DNA of 64,000 nucleotides. It comes from Blastomussa wellsi. Lineage: Eukaryota > Cnidaria > Anthozoa > Scleractinia > Plerogyridae. The position numbers and the translations under genes were made by a program. Numbering within the stretch: the stretch's first letter is position 1; each line of letters begins with the position of its first letter. The notes beneath the pieces were generated by a model that saw only the letters and a program-made list of their open reading frames with translations, did no database searches and was not told where the DNA came from. Location: positions 10,100,361-10,164,360 of the forward strand of contig OX393563.1 of NCBI GenBank assembly GCA_947652115.1. Direction: 5' to 3'. Below, one piece after another: positions 1 to 11,150 of this stretch.

Positions 1-440
1 TTGACGGTATAGTCCGTCTGCGCAACGGCTCCCAAAAGCTTGTTCTGACCCCCGTAGGTTTGCAAGAATATGTATATTCATTTCTGATTGGCTTGTATCG
101 TATTACTTTCTATAGCGCTTTTCGATTGGTCCAATTTTAATTTAGTTCACGTGCAGCGCGGTCAACTTTGCAGTCACACAACGAGTGATGAATGTTAGCA
201 AAGAGCATTCATTTAAAGCTGTAAAAGAACAGTTTGAAATTAATCAACTTCTACTAGAACAGGAAAACAAACTAAAGACATTTTTTGGAGGCCACAATGT
301 ATTCATGAATTTGACAACAAGATATGGCAAATCTTTTACTTTCCGGCAGCAGATGCTCTGTTCGAAAGCCCTCATGGTTTCAGTGTTGTCATTAAGATAT
401 CGCCATTCCGATCGCTTATGGAAGACTCAAGTCGCTTATC
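1..440 (+). repeat. Left arm of a large inverted repeat
   Basis: This segment matches, in reverse complement, the segment at about 6344-6780. Both contain the outer motif ggtatagtccgtctg, the phrase ggctcccaaaagcttgtt, the Walker-A-coding stretch for GYGKS and the inner end gatcgctta. The arms are diverged, with many substitutions and small indels. The arm may extend past the window edge. It carries the inverted copy of the start of a RecQ-like helicase. Without the LINE at 862-6328, the structure would be two arms of about 440 bp around a spacer of about 420 bp. Confidence 0.8.
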
Positions 441-475
441 TTATTAATGATAATGGAGTCCCAGCAGACATTTAA
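185..475 (+). pseudogene. Broken RecQ-like helicase N-terminal fragment, inverted copy
   Basis: The 96-codon open stretch reads FKAVKEQFEINQLLLEQE and then a degenerate Walker A region, NLTTRYGKSFTF. The sister copy at 6344-6600 has the better preserved NLPTGYGKSLTFQCLP. After the Walker A region this copy is frameshifted, and helicase similarity is lost within about 20 residues. Family knowledge: RecQ-type DEAH helicases have a G-x-GKS motif I after a short Q-motif region. The fragment is far too short to work. It is inferred to be a decayed captured helicase piece inside the inverted repeat. Confidence 0.6.
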
Positions 476-554
476 GTTCTTCTTCTAACTTGTCTATCTG
501 CTCAAGAAGTCCTCTTCATTTTTTCAGTTTCACAACACAGTTTCTGCAGATGAA

Positions 555-861
555 CTAGTTGCTTATCGATCGGATCAATAACTCCAGACTATTAAATTCG
601 GCCAGGATGTCGAATTTTTTCCACCCTTTCTCGAGCAATACTCTTTCGTGACTCTTATCGATTAAACGGCAGCATAAATTACAATATATTGACAAATAAG
701 ACATAGGCTTTTCGACCTTTACTCCTCCAAGTTGCAGTCGAAAGTAAACACTCGGGAGAGCCATAAACGACCACGAAGTTCCCATTTACAACTTGGATAA
801 GTTTGGGGTCCTCTTCATCGGTAATCCCAATATCATCAAGATAAGCAACTTGGTCTTCAAT
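555..861 (-). pseudogene. RecQ-like helicase fragment, downstream half split by LINE
   Basis: Read leftward from 861, the minus strand gives VAYLDDIGITDEEDPKLIQ followed by NGNFVVVYGSPECLLSTATW. This resembles the region after motif I in RecQ-like helicases, where VYGSPE corresponds to the usual Y-x-TPE element. It continues the frame of the fragment at 6344-6600 across the LINE target site at 847-861. Coding similarity fades by about 700, and stops appear further left. The piece is a pseudogene cut by the LINE insertion; no complete helicase is present. Confidence 0.6.
847..861 (+). repeat. Target-site duplication, left copy (LINE)
   Basis: The 15-bp sequence aacttggtcttcaat occurs here and again at 6329-6343, directly after the A-rich tail of the LINE. 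The first one or two A residues are ambiguous because the tail also ends in A. Confidence 0.92.
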
Positions 862-968
862 GGGGTCTGGGTCGAGGCATGCGGAGGGAGTAGACGTGCA
901 GAAAGCTACTCCGCACTTTTCGTTTTGTAAACAGCTTTATAATAACTAAATATTGGCCAGAACAACTT

Positions 969-1792
969 ATGTCCGGCAAAAGAAAAAACCGCAAAGACGA
1001 GTCAAGCGTTTCAAGCGTATCAGACGGTGAGTTACGCTCTCCGGACGAGAAAAAGGTCAGAGAAGTTTCTGCGAGTGAGAGTCTACTTGATTCCTCGTCT
1101 GACGAAATTTTAGATGCCTTAGGAATGACAGAAAACCTTGCGTCAAAAATTGACTGCGTCCTCGCACAGATGGCGAAAATGGACAAAAAATTAGAACAGA
1201 TTACCTCCTCTGTCTTCAATCTGAAACAAGGGTGAAAGTGAATGAGATGGAAGATGGCCTGAAAGAACTCAACAAGCAAGTGAATGAGCTTAACTCTGCC
1301 AACGAAAAAGTGAAAGAGAATTGTGAGAAGGCATGTAAAACGCGGTATCAAGCTCTCGAAGATAAATTATTATACGCCGAAGTTTATTCAAGGCGTGAAA
1401 ATTTGCGTTTCTACGGAATTCACGAAGCAGAGGAACAGGAAGATTCACTTAGCGTCCTAAAATCTTTCTTGGAGAGTAAACTAGAAATCGACTCAGGGGA
1501 CATCGAATTCCAGCGAGTCCATAGAGTAAACAAAATAAATGATGATGGACGTCCAAGACCAATAATTGCTCGTTTTCTTCGCTACAGTGATAGAGAGTGT
1601 ATTTTTTCAAAAGCCAGGGATTTAAAGGAAACTGGATATGGAATTTCTGCAGACTTTCCGAGAGAAATTGTAAGAAGAAGAAAAGAGCTTGGGAAAAAAC
1701 TTTCCGACGCAAGAAAAGATGGTAAGCGAGCCTATTTTAGTCGGGCCGAGCCGGACAAATTGTATGTTGACGGAGTACTGATTGCTTTGTAA
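969..1792 (+). pseudogene. LINE ORF1 protein (L1 ORF1p-like), frameshifted
   Basis: ORF1p is the RNA-binding chaperone of L1-type elements. The first part (969-1235, 88 aa) is charged and Ser-rich and ends in a helical region, ITSSVFNLKQG. Reading then shifts at about 1230 into a second frame that continues to 1792 with 186 codons. That part has coiled-coil sequence (ELNKQVNELNSANEKVKENC), the family signature YSRRENLRFYGI, then RVHRV, and a basic C-terminal domain with GYGISADFPREIVRRRKELG. These match the Transposase_22 type of L1 ORF1p. A single-base change near 1230 explains the split, because the alternate frame reads ETRVKVNEMEDG without interruption. GTG at 1232 is therefore not a real start. 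Confidence 0.85.
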
Positions 1793-2228
1793 AAGATTAT
1801 CTAAGTTACTATTATTACCAGTCTGTCATCTCACGGCCTAGGTAGTATCTATATTTGGCAAATTAAATAGGATAATGTGCATGGAGTAAGCTTAATTCCT
1901 AAATTTCAGAAGAAATAATTTTTTTTTCTTCGCTCTACATTAGTTATGTTTTCTCGGTATGTACGGGTCTTTATTGTTTGTTTAGCTGTAATTTTGCCAC
2001 CTCGATTCGTTCAATGGCAGCAATACAGTTTTCTCTGGCTGCCCCTTTGTATGTGTTGTTACCGTGTGTGTTTTGTTTCTTTATTTTTTGGTAAGCTTAC
2101 TTGTAGGACAGGCCAGTTTCGGGACAAAATTTTTGGTTATTTAATGTTTTTCAAATTAAGAAAGGCTACAAAAAGTGTTTATGATGTTAAGTGGCAAGAC
2201 TGGGTGATTACAATTAATTCGAAAACGT

Positions 2229-5200
2229 ATGGGCATAAATTTTAAACTTTTGTCTTTAAATGCTCGGGGGATTCGGTCATTTGAAAAACGTAAAGCCGTT
2301 TTTGCATGGCTTATGAATCAACAAGCAGATATTTGTTTCTTGCAAGAAACGTATAGTACAAAGGAGATAGAAAACAGTTGGAAAATGCAATGGAAAGGTG
2401 ATATGTTTTTTTCCCATGGTTCTGAGCATAGCAGGGGTGTTCTTATATTAGTTAAAAATTCCTTAGAATTTGAATTAAAATCCGTGCGTCAAGATAGTCA
2501 GGGGCGGTTCCTTCTTTTGGAAGCGATAGTGCAAGACCAGAAATTTGTTTTTTTAAACGTTTATGCTCCAAACAAAACGAGCGAACAAATTTTATTCTTT
2601 GACCAGATCAAAGATGAACTGGATAGAATGGATATTGATGATGAATGTAGGATTGCAGCTGGTGGAGATTTCAATGTTATCCTCGAGTCGAAGCTTGACA
2701 GCCAGGGCGGTAATCCAAAACTAAAGGAAACGGTAAATTTAATCGAGAATATTTGCCTGACACATGACTTAGTTGACATTTGGAGAGTTAGAAACCCGAC
2801 ACTGAAACGTTTTACGTGGAGTCAGAAAAAACCGTTAGTGCAAAGAAGGCTTGATTTTTGGTTAGTTGATGATGCTATTCAAGAGGATGTTGATCAGACT
2901 GTTATTATACCCTCAATCAAATCCGATCATTCGGCAATTGTACTGGTTATTAAAAGTATTGAGAACCAAACACATGGTCCTTCCTTTTGGAAGTTTAACG
3001 CAAGTTTATTGAACGATGGCGATTATGTGGCTCTGATAAAAAACAATTATCCCGTATGGCTAGAAGAATTCAAAGAGGTTGTGGACCCCAGATTATTTTG
3101 GGATCTTATTAAGTATAAAATAAGGCAGGTCACCATTGCTTATAGTAAAGAAAAGGCAAGAGAAAGGAAAGCGAAATTGTCAGAGACCGAGAAAAAGCTA
3201 CAACATTGTCAAGAACTATATGATGAGGATCCGTCAACTGAAAATATGAAGGAATTGGAGATTTTGAAAACTGAATATGACCTTCTCTATGATTACATTG
3301 CTCAAGGAGCAATAGTTCGATCAAGAGCAAGGTGGTATGAACAGGGAGAAAAAAGTAACAAGTACTTTTTAAATTTAGAAAGTTCAAGAGGGAAAAAAAG
3401 TTCCTTGCGAAAATGTTTTGTTAATGATAAAACTCAAACAACAAATCCCGAATCCATTTTAAATGAACTTTGTAGATTTTATTCAAATTTATACCAGGAA
3501 AATCCTGACTCGTGGAGTGAAACACAAACAGATTCTTTTTTGAGAGGAATTTCCATGCCCAAGCTCTCTGATGCGCAAAAGTTTGAATGTGAAGAAAAAC
3601 TTGCTATAAGTGAATGTTATAACTCATTAAAAACTTTTCAAAAGAACAAAATGCCCGGCAATGATGGTCTTACAGCAGAGTTCTATTTAGCATTTTGGCC
3701 AATCCTTGGGAAGCATTTAGTTGCCTCTTAACTATTCACACGATCATGGAGAACTCTCGAATTCCCAAAAACAAGCAGTCATTACTTTATTGGAAAAAAA
3801 GCGTAAGGACAAAAGATTTATCAAAAATTGGAGACCAATATCACTTATCAATGTCGACACAAAAATTGCCTCCAAAGCCCTGGCCAAACGTTTGGAATCA
3901 ATTCTACCGGAATTGATTCACTGTAATCAAAATGCCTATGTACAAGGAAGATCGATTTTTGATGCTGTAAGAACAATAGATGATGTAATTGAATATACTA
4001 AACATACGAATAACGCAGGAATCCTGATTACAATAGACTTTGAAAAAGCCTTTGATTCAGTAAATCATAAGTTTCTATTTAAAGTTCTCCAAAAATTCAA
4101 TTTCGGTTCATCTTTTATTCAATGGATTCGCACTCTTTATTCAAGAGTGTCTAGTTGTGTAATTAACAATGGCTTCGCTTCAAATTATTTTATGATTAAA
4201 AGAGGGGTGAGACAAGGTGACCCTTTATCACCATTGCTATTCATCTTAAGTTTAGAAGTTCTTGCATGTAGCATTAGACAAAATGAGAAGATTGAAGGGA
4301 TTAAAATTGGAAAGGAGGAGGTCAAATTGGCATTATTCGCCGATGATCTGTCTTGCTTTGTGAAAAATAGATCGTCTTATGAGCAATTAAATACCAGCTT
4401 AGGAAACTTCACTGCTATTTCTGGTCTTAAGGTCAACTCAGAAAAGACTGAATTTTTCTGTCTAGGTCCAAAGAAACTAGAATCTTTTCCCTATGAATTC
4501 AAGACATCATTAAAAATCTTAGGTGTGTATTTCAGTTATAACCAGTTATTGAGGAAAAAAGACAATTTCGAGGAATTTTAAATTCTGTCAAGAAAACACT
4601 TAACATGTGGAAGTGGCGAGGACTAACACTCGTGGGAAAAATTCAAATAGTCAAAACTTTTGCCATTCCAAAATTTATGTCAAAAGCAGCTCTAGTTTAT
4701 GTTTCAAAGGATCTTATTCAAGCTGTGAACAAAGAATTGTACGGTTTTATTTGGAATGGCAAAGACAAAGTCAAGCGTTCTGCGTTGATCAATGATATTG
4801 AACATGGTGGTCTCAAGATGCTCGATATTGAATGTATGATCAAAGCCCAAAGAATAATGTGTTTAAAGAAGTACATTGAAGACTATGTTAGTCCCTGGAA
4901 AATCTTGTTGGATCACTATTTAAGGAATTTGGGTGGTAAATTTGTTCTGAAGTGCCAGTTTGATACTTGTAAATTGCCCGTATCCCTTCCGGCGTTTTAC
5001 AAAGACTGTTTAGACGTATGGTCTTCTCTTACTAAGACAGATGTTGAATCATATGGTGATATAATGAATCAAGTGATTTGGAATAATAAGAATATACTTA
5101 GAGATGGTAAATCAATATATCAACCCGTGTTTCACAAATGTGGAATACTTAAAGTAGGTGACTTAATCTCGAATGACTGCGTATTCCTTAAAAGTGAGAA

Positions 5201-6035
5201 AGTTGTACAAGCCCAATTATCTCAAAGTCAGCTTTTCGTCTTGATGGGTATAGTTAATACATTACCTAGTGAGTGGCGCTCTATTATGAAAGGAAATGTG
5301 TTTACTCCACCATTACCGTTGAAAGAAAGCTTTCATTTTTTGTCAGTAAAGGGTGAGATAATAGACATTCTTAATATCCGTTCAAAAGATGTGTACAGGG
5401 AATTTTGTTCCTATAAGTCAACCCCGCCTACTGCTCAAGCCAAATGGGAAGGCGAATATCCAAGCCTTCTGGGTGAGTGGACAAAAATATACTCTTTGCC
5501 TTTTAAGGTTTCTCTAGATACAAAATTGAGAGCTTTTCAATACAAGTTTTTAAATCGTATTATATATATGAATGATAAACTGTTTGCCTTCAAAATTATA
5601 GACTCCCCGTACTGCACGTTTTGTAAAAATGAAGTGGAATCCCCAGAGCATTCATTTTTCTCTTGTAAAGTTGTAGATATGTTTTAGAAAGAGGTTTTAT
5701 CGTGGATAGCCCTTCTTAGTTAGAAGACCACTTTTTAGTGATAAGGATCCCGTGGATAAATAAAGTTTATTATTATTATTATTATTATTTCTTTTCATGA
5801 CATCTTTTTTGGTAAATTTAATGTCCATAAAGACTTTATGATAATAAATCACATACTTTTATTAGGAAAATTTTTTATTTATAGGTGCAAATTAGATAAA
5901 AAAGAACCATCACTTGAAGTTTTTAAAGTTAAATTGAAAGCTACCTACAAATTAGAACTTTATGTTGCTAGGAAAAACGATGTTCTCTCAAAGCATTATG
6001 CGAAATGGGAGGCATTTATTTCGACTCTTTCTTAA
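2229..6035 (+). pseudogene. LINE ORF2: APE endonuclease plus reverse transcriptase, broken
   Basis: ORF2 nicks target DNA and primes reverse transcription. The endonuclease (2229 to about 2950) shows LNARG, LQET, NVYAPN, GGDFN and SDHSAIV, the expected catalytic motifs. The reverse transcriptase follows: MPGNDGL, then KNWRPISLIN, ITIDFEKAFDSVNH, RGVRQGDPLSPLLF and the catalytic FADD near 4340. The C-terminus has CTFCKNEVESPEHSFFSC, a CCHC-like knuckle, and, after a decayed patch, NHILLLGKFFIYRCKL (5838-6035). Frame changes lie near 3720 and 4578. A TAG at 5685 replaces a probable Trp codon, and stops with a (TTA)n tract fill 5690-5800. No single product can be made. Confidence 0.92.
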
Positions 6036-6328
6036 TCCCTCTTTCCATTACATACTTGATCAACGCGTCTTTCATTTTTGCCGCTCACTACATTATATTA
6101 TACTATATTACCGACATAATACACAAGATACTTAAACATACCCAGCGTGCGTTGTTAATTTATCCTTATTGGCCTGGCTCTTTGTTTTTATAAACACTTT
6201 ACAGCTTATTTTTTTGTTTGTATTTTCGTATTGTAAGTGCTTGTACCATAATATTTTTGTTAATTATAGTGTTACGTATTGTAAGTAAAAAGAGAAATAA
6301 AAAAAAAAATAAAAAAAAATAAAAAAAA

Positions 6329-6343
6329 AACTTGGTCTTCAAT
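6329..6343 (+). repeat. Target-site duplication, right copy (LINE)
   Basis: This is the second copy of aacttggtcttcaat, directly after the A-rich tail. It marks the 3' boundary of the LINE. Confidence 0.92.
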
Positions 6344-6780
6344 AAGCGATCGCAACATCTATATCACAATGACAACACTGGAACCACGAGGGTTTTCGAA
6401 CAGGGCATCTGCCGCGACAGGAAGACACTGAAAAGTCAAAGATTTGCCATATCCTGTTGGCAAATTCACGAATACATTGTGGCCTCCACGAAATGTCTTT
6501 AGTGTGTTGTCCTGTTCTGGTAGAAGTTGATCAATTTCAAACTGTTCTTTTTCCGCTTTAAACGCTCTTTGCCAACATTCATCACTGCTCTCCTACATTT
6601 TTGTTGCGTGACTGCACAGTTGACTGCACGTGAAGTAAATTAAAATTGGACTAATTGCAAAGTGTGATGGATAGTAATATGAAACTAGCCAATCAGAAAT
6701 GAATACACAGATCCTTGTAAACTTGCGGGGGGTCGGAACAAGCTTTTGGGAGCCATTGCACAGACGGACTATACCAAGTA
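6344..6780 (-). repeat. Right arm of the large inverted repeat with RecQ-like fragment
   Basis: This is the reverse complement of 1-440. Read on the minus strand it codes, from about 6550 to 6380, KEQFEIDQLLPEQD, then GGHNVFVNLPTGYGKSLTF and QCLPVAADALFENPRG, with a stop soon after. This is the better preserved copy of the helicase Walker A region. On the minus strand the frame leads into the downstream half at 861-700 once the LINE is removed. The outer end reads cagacggactatacc, which recurs in part near 9890-9920. Confidence 0.75.
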
Positions 6781-7445
6781 TTTCGTGACACGTCCAGCTG
6801 CAACGCAGGCTATGCGATGCCCAGAATGCTGGAAAGATATCCAAGTTACTTTTGTTTGCTCTTGGAAGTATAAGTAAAAGGTTCGCTACAACTTGGCTTT
6901 GAAGCTCGTATTTATTTGCTATCTCAAAATATATAATTGAGGTTCAAAGGTATTAGATATCTGCAGAAACAGGATAAATCAAGGGGAATCAAGTTTCTTT
7001 CTTCCCCACTGTTCAAACTGACTTTGCGCTTTCCTCCATTTATTTTAATTCAATCGCTTATAGAATTCAAACAAGAATTCAAATTTTCCAGGGCACATGG
7101 GTTTGTTTTCACAAAATGTTCACTGGCTGACATTTCCAAATCGTCAAAGGAGAAAATAAATAACCTTTGTTTGTTTGTTTCTATAATTTGACATTGGTGT
7201 GCCGCACAAAATTAGGCAAATAAATGTTGTAAGAGAGAACTGAAAAGAAAGAACTAATTATATATTTTTCCAATCTCTTCTCGAATAATTTTATGGGTAT
7301 CTTTTACACGAAAGGTTCACCTTATGGATTTATATGTGCAACATGTTACGGTTTGATTCTTTCATGTCTGTGCACTGGCAAGATTGATTGACAAATGATT
7401 CCGAAGTACCTTAGGCACCTCTCCTTTTATAGCGCATCTTTGTGT

Positions 7446-7465
<20 letters not shown>

Positions 7466-7477
<12 letters not shown>

Positions 7478-7535
7478 TGAGCGAATAGTCAACGAGGTGT
7501 AGCCAAGTTGACTATCGCTCATAGAAAACGAGGGT
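7466..7535. repeat. Short foldback palindrome
   Basis: The arms cgagttttctatgagcgaat and its inverse atcgctcatagaaaacgagg surround a loop containing a second, shorter inverse pair (agtcaac/gttgact). It sits at the left end of the 205-bp tandem repeat. Confidence 0.8.
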
Positions 7536-7935
7536 GAGAAGTCTACTTGTTTCAATAAAAACGCTAAAGGGTTACATTCCAAAAGCTACAATTTTTAAGT
7601 ATTCTTTTGAGCCAAAAATCAAGAAAAATCTGGCATTCAAAGAGCAACGCGCGCCTGATCGTTTTCTATCGGCAATAGAAACAGTGGGAAAACCAATCAG
7701 ATTCACGGATTTCCAACAGAACACAGCTGAAAACGAGGGTGAGTAGTCTAATTGTTTTAGTAGAAACTCTAAAGTATTACATTCAAAAATCTGCCATTTT
7801 ATGGATTTTTAAGCCAAAAACTCAAGAAAAACCTTGCCTTCAAAAGAGCAATCTGCACGCAATCGTTTTCTATCGGCGAGTAGAAAACAGTCGGCGAACC
7901 AATCAGATTCAAGGATTTCCAATAGAACACAGCTG
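7524..7935 (+). repeat. Tandem duplication, two units of about 205 bp
   Basis: Unit 1 starts gaaaacgagggtgagaagtc at 7524 and unit 2 starts gaaaacgagggtgagtagtc at 7729. Both run through matching segments (aatcaagaaaaa/actcaagaaaaa; gatcgttttctatcggc/aatcgttttctatcggc; accaatcagattcacgga/accaatcagattcaagga) to aacacagctga. The units differ by scattered substitutions, so the duplication is not very recent. Confidence 0.9.
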
Positions 7936-8334
7936 AGTTTTTACTAAACTGATATAGAATACAACAAAAATTACCAACAGACAAGAATGCTTTGAACCAT
8001 CCTAGGATATTCATTGTGAAGAGTGAACATAAAAAAAGCTTCAAACTACAATAATAAGAAATACTTGATAATTGCATTGACAGAGATGCATGTACCACAG
8101 GAGCTATAATTTTCAACATGAAAGCTCAAAGGCATAGTGTGTACATTATTATTAAAGGCAATAGCTTCCTTACTTGTGAAAACACAGTTGCCCTGTTTCG
8201 AATAATTTTTGAAAATCATACTCCACAAAACAATGATGTGAAAACTACAAAGAAATATTTTTCAATTACCAACAGACGCGATGCGCTGTCAAACTTCTCC
8301 TTCGCCAAACAAAACACATTTGCCTACAAATTTA

Positions 8335-9163
<829 letters not shown>

Positions 9164-10218
9164 TCTGGATAGGTAGTCATGAAGATAAGAAGCGGTGAAA
9201 AATGTCCCAAACTTGCAAATTCCTTCGACGTCAAAATTTTTCGTGCAACCTCAATATGGCGGAAGGGCGAAAAGCTTGGTGACGTTTGACGAAGTTATCC
9301 CCGCGTCTAACAGTTCTCTCCAGCAAAGAATCCAATCGAAGTTTTCTTGAGTTTTTCCTTTATAACTACAAATCAGCCTGACGCCTTGTACTTGAGTGAT
9401 TACTTCGGATGGTTTGGATGAAATTTCAAAGCCAAGATGGTGGAAAAAAGCGACAACGTCAAAGCCAGCAGCAAATTAAAATTTTATACGCTGCTCGTAC
9501 ACGAAGAATTGTATGCGAGATGACGTAATGAGATTCCGACACGTTCCGACTTATATGCCGAAGATATCCGAAGGTCAGCGGGCCACACGATGGAGAAATT
9601 ATTATGTCCCCAACGTTTTAATATTTAACAAATAAAGAAGCCTAAGCCATGTATTATACTGTCATAAAACACGAAGGGCATTTGAGAACACGAATTGCTT
9701 GCAAACGGCGGAAAATCAACACTGCGGCCCCACTTCTCGCGGGTTAATTTTTAATTCTTTTTACTATCGCGCGGGCAACTGGGGACGAGGCCGCCGTCTG
9801 CGCGACGTGAAACAAAAGCCGGAAATCCGTCTGTGTTCGCAGGGTACTTGAGGCTAGCCTGCGTTGCAGCCAGACGTTTCACATAATCCTCGGACTATAC
9901 CGGCGATTTTGTCCGTCTGCGACGCAGGCTACTTAAGGCGGGAGACTACCTGAATTTGAATGAAATTTTGAGAGGTTAATTAAAGAAGGTATAAAGGGAA
10001 GAAAATTAGTTTTGAAACAATAACTGCAAAATGCAACTCACCGCCCATAGACTTGACATTGCTCTTCAATCTCGTCTTCAGAGCCTGTGTTACTCTTATC
10101 CAGCGGAACAAAAAACGCAATGGCTCTGTGTGATTCAAAAACCAGAACCAAGTTTGATTGTGCGCGTGCGTCGTAGATTGAAACAAGGTTTCAACAGCCA
10201 ATCAGGCTTGGTCGTCTT
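9164..10218. other. Upstream region of the PRRC2-like gene with a repeat module
   Basis: This stretch holds the presumed 5' UTR and promoter of the minus-strand gene. I see no clear TATA box. At about 9785-9935 is a module containing gtgaaacaaaagccggaaat and ccgtctgtgttcgcagg, followed by ggactatacc and ccgtctgcgacgcaggct. The first part recurs in inverse at 44372-44415 and again at 44945-44985. The second part resembles the outer ends of the inverted repeat at 1-440 and 6344-6780. Confidence 0.55.
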
Positions 10219-10235
10219 AGTTCCGGGTTGATCAC
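10219..10235 (+). repeat. 17-bp direct repeat, left flank of Penelope-like copy
   Basis: agttccgggttgatcac occurs here and identically at 10994-11010, flanking 758 bp. This is best read as a target-site duplication. Confidence 0.85.
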
Positions 10236-10247
10236 TTGTGGGGGTAG

Positions 10248-10283
<36 letters not shown>

Positions 10284-10463
10284 GTATAACAATATAATGG
10301 TTTTATCAACTGGGCACCGTAAAGAGATTCGAGAGCTGACGTTTCCAACGTTAGCCCTTCGTCGGAGCGAATCAAGGAATTGTAGGTCGTGTGTTGTTTA
10401 TATACAGAAAGACGGAGCTTCGCTATTGGTTGGTGTCTGGTAACGTGAAAACAACGGAATAAA

Positions 10464-10842
10464 TTAGTTGAATGAAAAGCGTTCGTTGATACCGTGAGGA
10501 TTAAGAGTGCCGATTTGAAAAATAAATTGTTGTTCTAGAGTTTTGCGACTTTCCGTGCTTCCTTGGTGAAGGGAAAGGCCGCAGACTGTCATATGTTGCT
10601 TAGAATGATTTGGGAGATTGAAGTGTCTCGCGACCGGTTTCGATGCATTTTTGTCGTCTTTCTCTACGTCCCGAAGGTTTTCTCGGAATTGGTCGCCTAA
10701 TCGTCTCCCTGTTTCGCCGATGTATAACTTTTTGCAAAGAGTGCAAGTTATGCAGTTTATGACATTGGCTCAGGTACAGGTGCAATGATCAGTGATCTTG
10801 ATAGATCGCTTGGGTGCCGATATTTTGTCAACGTTGTGAATG
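10464..10842 (-). pseudogene. Penelope-like element C-terminal GIY-YIG-type domain
   Basis: The open stretch 10769-10464 (101 codons, stop TAA) reads ANVINCITCTLCKKLYIGET, GRRLGDQFRENLRDVEKDDK, NASKPVARHFNLPNHSKQ and QFIFQIGTLNPHGINERF. LYIGETGRRL is the core of the GIY-YIG endonuclease domain of Penelope-like elements, with Cys residues upstream as usual in the family. The frame continues upstream to about 10842 as KISAPKRSIKITDHCTCT, interrupted by a TGA at 10772-10770 where a Ser codon would be expected. Further upstream the frame is cut by the 100-bp insertion and resumes near 10960. It is a dead fragment. Confidence 0.85.
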
Positions 10843-10960
10843 AAAGGTTCGCTCCGACGAAGGGCTAACGCTCGAAACGTCAGCAATTTAAACTCTTTAC
10901 GGTGGCCAATTGACATTATCAACCCAGTTGATAAAACCAAATTATATTGTGAATGAAAGG
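10833..10960 (+). mobile_element. Nested 100-bp Penelope-like fragment with 14-bp duplication
   Basis: ttgtgaatgaaagg occurs at 10833-10846 and at 10947-10960, flanking a 100-bp insert (10847-10946). The insert matches, in the opposite orientation, the host element's own 3' region at about 10275-10370: gaagggctaacg, gaaacgtcagc, ctctttacgg and agttgataaaacca are shared. It is therefore a severely truncated Penelope-like copy inserted antisense into another copy. Confidence 0.82.
10853..10883 (+). ncRNA. Hammerhead-ribozyme-like motif
   Basis: The order is ccgacga, then stem II gggc-taac-gctc (four pairs including one G-T), then gaaa, then cgtc, then agc, which pairs with gct at 10850-10852. 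This matches the layout of the minimal hammerhead motifs known in Penelope-like elements. The conserved core would be CUGANGA; here the U is C, so cleavage activity is doubtful. The same change occurs in the related minus-strand copy at about 10368-10332. Confidence 0.4.
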
Positions 10961-10993
10961 GTATGTTTTGCATCGTGCGCGAACGCATTTAAA

Positions 10994-11010
10994 AGTTCCG
11001 GGTTGATCAC
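10994..11010 (+). repeat. 17-bp direct repeat, right flank of Penelope-like copy
   Basis: Identical to 10219-10235 (agttccgggttgatcac). Confidence 0.85.
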
Positions 11011-11085
11011 GTGTTTGGAATGCACTTCCGACTAAAAAGTTACCTATGTTTTTGTCGCGTTTGAAAGAAATTAATGGAGGTTGCG

Positions 11086-11150
11086 AAAAGATCACTGATC
11101 ATTTCACCTGTACCTCAGCCAATGTCAGCTATTACATAACTTGCACTCCT
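11086..11150 (+). mobile_element. Second Penelope-like fragment, plus strand
   Basis: The plus strand reads KITDHFTCTSANV and then YYITCTP, the same peptide region as the minus-strand copy (KITDHCTCT, ANVINCITCT). Here the Ser codon is intact. Only about 65 bp is recognisable. The ends are not clear. Confidence 0.7.

Larger units (their letters stand above)
862..6328 (+). mobile_element. Near full-length L1-type LINE retrotransposon, inactivated
   Basis: This is a 5.47-kb non-LTR element bounded by the 15-bp target duplication and ending in an A-rich tail (6296-6330, runs of A broken by single T). It holds an ORF1 (969-1792) with a coiled coil and an RRM-like L1 domain. It also holds an ORF2 (2229-6035) with an APE-type endonuclease, a reverse transcriptase and a cysteine-rich C-terminus. 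The presence of ORF1 and the conserved C-terminal sequence suggest the L1/Tx1 group; the exact clade is inference. One frameshift in ORF1, two in ORF2, and a degraded patch after 5685 show the copy is dead. A (TTA)n tract at about 5769-5789 lies in the degraded patch. It inserted into a RecQ-like pseudogene in the opposite orientation. Confidence 0.93.
10236..10993 (-). mobile_element. 5'-truncated Penelope-like retroelement copy
   Basis: The element is oriented on the minus strand and bounded by a 17-bp direct repeat. It keeps only the C-terminal coding part, a 3' UTR and a terminal segment that ends near gcagcaccacagtttcttta. Penelope-like elements are retroelements with a telomerase-related reverse transcriptase and often a C-terminal GIY-YIG endonuclease. 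The reverse transcriptase itself is absent. A 100-bp fragment of the same family is inserted within its coding part (10847-10946). Confidence 0.85.
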
